This document shows positions 61,466-64,000 of a DNA stretch of 64,000 nucleotides, one piece after another. The translations under genes were made by a program, and so were the position numbers. The DNA is from Phocaeicola plebeius (lineage in GTDB: Bacteria; Bacteroidota; Bacteroidia; Bacteroidales; Bacteroidaceae). The DNA is taken from positions 19,145-83,144 of the forward strand of contig NZ_QSQT01000017.1 in NCBI RefSeq assembly GCF_003437535.1, given 5' to 3'. The notes under the pieces are model-generated. The model was not told where the DNA came from and made no database searches. It was given only the letters and a program-made list of their open reading frames with translations. Position 1 is the first letter of the stretch. The number at the start of each line of letters is the position of its first letter.

Positions 61466-62842
61466 ATGAGCAACGCCATACAACAAATAGCAGACAAGAT
61501 GCTCTACCAATGGGAAGATGCAGTCAGGAAACCGGTCAAGTTGATCCGTATCGTCATCAATCCGGGAGACGAAAGTATGCTTGATGCTTTCTATGACTAT
61601 ATGCTTGCCCTTGATAGCGAAGAGGAAGATATGGTGTTCCTCATAGAACTTCCGTTCAGTTCCAGAACCGATTTCTCAAAAGATGTTGTAGGGTATATTG
61701 CACAACAAGTAGAATACTGGAATAACTCAAAGAAACCCGAAGATATTGTCTTTGAACGTGTTGATTGGATAGCTGATTATAAGTCGGAAGAAGCGGAAAA
61801 CGATGCCTCTGTCGCAGTTGCCAACTTCAACAAGCTGACAGAATCCCTTGTAAAAGGGACTGATATGAAATGCAGTTTTGTCTTTAACCTAAAGAACACA
61901 TACGACTATGACGGATGTCGTGAATGGTTTGAAAAGGCTCTTGCTCTGCCATTCCACAAGCAAATGGTATGGGGGATATCCGACATAAAAGACTATGAAC
62001 AGTTTGGCAAACTAATGGCCAAACACTCCAATGACGCGGTGTCTATTTATCCGCCAATAGATTTAGACGGTGCAATGGAGCAACTCGCGGAACAAGCGGC
62101 GAATGAAGATAAGAGCGACCCGGCAGCCTCGAATTTCAGGCTGGCATTAATCAAACTGATGAACAGTGTGAAAAAAGGGAACGCAGCGCAAACAGAGGAA
62201 TTTGCGAAGAAATGCCTCGATATCGCTCTCGAAAATGTGAAGAAAGACATTAACTGGATCAGTCAATTTGTAACCGTATATACAATTCTATATACAGACC
62301 AGATTTCCCGTAAGGACTACAAGACGGCCATGTACTTTGCCGACAAAGCCGTAGAAGCCGCTGAAATCGGGGAAGAAAAATTAGATCCCTCTTTAGCTTG
62401 CCGATTGCTCGGAAACACCTTATTGGGGAAAGCCTCCATCTATGTACGGGAGTCGCTTTGGAAAGAAGCGGCAGAGACGTACTATCGCGGTGCTGAAGCA
62501 TACTCCAGATGCAACGATTACCTAATGCAAAGTGAAGCATTGAGGCTGTGTGGTTGGTGCCGGGAAAATAATTATGAGAAATCGTTAGCTGCGGAATGTT
62601 ATGTGGAAGGTTTCAGACTTTCAGACAAACTTTCCATAGACCTGATAAAGAACTCCTCTTATCCTCTCCTGTTATTAAGCCTGCTAAACAGTTCGGCACG
62701 CTCCAAGCTGGTCAGTGACGATGAAATAAATGAAGTTCTGACCAAAGTGTTAGGAGATAACTGGGAGAATTATTTGTATGAGTATAAAAGAAATTTAGGA
62801 AAATACAATGGAATGGCTGACCAACATATTGCGAAATCTTGA
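61466..62842 (+). CDS. Helical-repeat protein between VgrG and PAAR genes (candidate adaptor)
   Basis: 458 residues, soluble. The first 170 residues are mixed alpha/beta (LIRIVINPGDESMLDAFYDY) and the rest is TPR-like paired helices (YKTAMYFADKAVEAAEIGEE; WKEAAETYYRGAEAYSRCND). No family is recognised. Its place seven bases after vgrG and before the PAAR/Rhs gene matches the place of adaptor or chaperone proteins that load effectors on the spike (DUF4123, DUF1795 and DUF2169 in Proteobacteria), but it is not one of those by motif. Confidence 0.72.
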   Translation: MSNAIQQIADKMLYQWEDAVRKPVKLIRIVINPGDESMLDAFYDYMLALDSEEEDMVFLIELPFSSRTDFSKDVVGYIAQQVEYWNNSKKPEDIVFERVDWIADYKSEEAENDASVAVANFNKLTESLVKGTDMKCSFVFNLKNTYDYDGCREWFEKALALPFHKQMVWGISDIKDYEQFGKLMAKHSNDAVSIYPPIDLDGAMEQLAEQAANEDKSDPAASNFRLALIKLMNSVKKGNAAQTEEFAKKCLDIALENVKKDINWISQFVTVYTILYTDQISRKDYKTAMYFADKAVEAAEIGEEKLDPSLACRLLGNTLLGKASIYVRESLWKEAAETYYRGAEAYSRCNDYLMQSEALRLCGWCRENNYEKSLAAECYVEGFRLSDKLSIDLIKNSSYPLLLLSLLNSSARSKLVSDDEINEVLTKVLGDNWENYLYEYKRNLGKYNGMADQHIAKS

Positions 62843-63095
62843 AGGGCTGTTCACTAATGCAACCGAATATGCCTATGCGAACCCTAAAGTGGGGTACTTA
62901 GTAGTAATCTTTCTGCTATTGGTTTGGCTTGTCGGACTGATATTCGACTGGAAATGGACATACGCCAGACCCGGAAGCTGGGGAGGAAATTTCTTTCTTG
63001 ACTTATTGGGTCCAACCGGATTCCGATTTTGGCTCGGTGTAATTATTGTGATTGCCATTGTTGCATCTGCCTATTTGTATTTTCGAGTTAAATAA
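62808..63095 (+). CDS. Small membrane protein with two helices
   Basis: 95 residues with two membrane segments (about 28-48 and 72-92) and an intervening loop with KWTYARPGSWGGNFFLDLLG. It overlaps the upstream gene by 35 bases in another frame, so it is translated from the same message. Unrecognised; such small proteins near VgrG/PAAR genes may help to hold or mature the cargo. Confidence 0.65.
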   Translation: MEWLTNILRNLEGLFTNATEYAYANPKVGYLVVIFLLLVWLVGLIFDWKWTYARPGSWGGNFFLDLLGPTGFRFWLGVIIVIAIVASAYLYFRVK

Positions 63096-63113
63096 CGATA
63101 AAAACTGACAGTT

Positions 63114-64000
63114 ATGGCGGACACAGGCTATTTCGACAGCGTAAGTGCTAACCTAAAGACCGGCGTAGGTGCGCAGGTGAAGGGTATCTCGGAAGGCGTC
63201 AAGGCGAACTCCGATGCCGGAGTGTCACCGTCCGTCAATGCCCTCGACACGGGTGTCAAGGCGGCAGCCGCCATCGGCGGCCTTGCCGACGGTCTGAGCG
63301 AAGCCGCGATGCTCCCCGTACTGGGTGCCATGGGCATGAAGGGCATGGCCTGCCTGCCTATCTCCAAGCAGCTCGACCCTGTCATCGGCGTGGACATCCA
63401 CCTCGTGACGATACCCCCGTCCCCCGTCGTGCCCATGCCTCACCCTTATGTCGGGGTTCTCCTCCGTCCGCAGGACTTCATCGCGGCGGCGGTCTCCTCG
63501 TTCATCCCCCCGCCACCGACAGCGGAACAGACGGGCGACGCCGACAGCGCGAAGCTCGCCGAAGTGGGCCACACCGTGCTGACGATGGCCGTCGGGATGC
63601 TGGGCGCCACCGTCAAGATAGGCGGCTTCATCCCCCGCGCGGTCGCATCCACACCCACGCGGAGCATCCCGCACATCCCCATGGGCGCAGGCTGGGCGGC
63701 CCCTTCAGCGGCGATACCCAAGAACAACGGCCACGCCTTCATGGGCAGCCTGACGGTACTTGCCGACGGGATGCCCTTCTCGGGCGGCGGCGCGCACCTG
63801 CACCTTGACTGCAACGACGTGGGCATACCGAGCGTGCACAAGGTTCCGGGCATGTTCCTGCCCACGGGTGTCATCAACCCGATACCTCCCGCCAGGCAGA
63901 TACTCACCAGCCCGGTTCCCGTCCCCCTCAACCCCATGGCGGCACTGGCCCGCAAATGCACGGGGGCGTTCGGGCGTTTCTACAAGAAAAAGACCAGGAA
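63114..64000 (+). CDS. PAAR-like / Rhs-type N-terminal gene, cut by the window end
   Basis: An open frame from the ATG at 63114 runs to the last base (295 codons, no stop). It starts MADTGYFDSVSANLKTGVGA and contains MGMKGMACLPISKQLDPVIG, VVPMPHPYVGVL, AVASTPTRSIPHIPMGAGW, NNGHAFMGSLTVLADGMPFS and GIPSVHKVPGMFLPTG, the proline/glycine-rich strands with paired His/Cys of PAAR-like (DUF4150-type) spike tips that open Rhs toxins. GC content is far higher here (about 65 percent by eye) than in the rest of the window, a normal sign of recently acquired Rhs cargo. The toxin domain must lie beyond the edge. Confidence 0.85.
   Translation, partial: MADTGYFDSVSANLKTGVGAQVKGISEGVKANSDAGVSPSVNALDTGVKAAAAIGGLADGLSEAAMLPVLGAMGMKGMACLPISKQLDPVIGVDIHLVTIPPSPVVPMPHPYVGVLLRPQDFIAAAVSSFIPPPPTAEQTGDADSAKLAEVGHTVLTMAVGMLGATVKIGGFIPRAVASTPTRSIPHIPMGAGWAAPSAAIPKNNGHAFMGSLTVLADGMPFSGGGAHLHLDCNDVGIPSVHKVPGMFLPTGVINPIPPARQILTSPVPVPLNPMAALARKCTGAFGRFYKKKTR

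Noticed and set aside
1..64000. tRNA or rRNA genes and insertion sequences
   Set aside because: I found no cloverleaf-like segment, rRNA stretch or transposase frame; a tRNA attachment site for the ICE was looked for near 8.2-8.4 kb and not seen.

Overview
The window looks like a gut Bacteroidales chromosome (Bacteroides, Phocaeicola or Parabacteroides). Promoters have the Bacteroidetes -7 box TAnnTTTG with a -33 TTG box about 19-20 bases upstream, ribosome sites are mostly weak, and the conjugation and type VI secretion families are those of Bacteroidales. From about 8.4 kb to beyond the right edge the DNA reads as one integrative conjugative element (ICE) carrying a subtype iii type VI secretion system (T6SS). 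This matches the ICE-borne genetic architectures GA1/GA2; I cannot tell which of the two from sequence alone.

Left flank (1-8.2 kb): the end of an RloA-like ATPase, RloB and a type I restriction HsdR subunit form a defence cluster, followed by a degraded fragment of a second large defence nuclease. A minus-strand three-gene unit then encodes a DUF3737 beta-helix protein, a PatB/MalY C-S lyase and a MATE exporter.

ICE integration and replication (8.4-13.2 kb): tyrosine integrase, a hypothetical protein, two strong inverted-repeat structures, a helix-turn-helix protein, a RepA-like ATPase and a CHC2/TOPRIM primase, closed by a clear terminator.

Conjugation operon (13.3-33.6 kb, plus strand): TraE (two copies), F, G, J, K, L, M, N, O and a VirD4-type coupling protein. 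Interleaved are three different DNA methyltransferases, a DUF1566-like lipoprotein and two proteins with a segment resembling the C-terminal domain of RNA polymerase alpha. One of these is membrane-anchored next to the coupling protein. No relaxase is present in the window.

Maintenance region (33.7-41.3 kb, mostly minus strand): three small genes, a ParB-like protein, ParA with a ribbon-helix-helix partner, SSB and an opposed AAA ATPase. Non-coding leaders related in sequence precede at least two of these units, and a 194-base array of TACTA/TAGTA pentamers lies upstream of parA.

T6SS (41.3-64 kb): a TetR-type regulator and an apparent effector-immunity pair whose effector gene, with an L,D-transpeptidase-like His/Cys motif, is split by a one-base frameshift. 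Then tssC-tssB, divergent from tssE-F-H(ClpV)-G-N-K-O, further envelope genes and TssR, then a separately promoted Hcp(TssD)-VgrG cassette. The cassette continues into a helical-repeat protein, a small membrane protein and a GC-rich PAAR/Rhs-type gene cut by the window end. No TssJ, TssL, TssM or TssA was seen, as expected for subtype iii.
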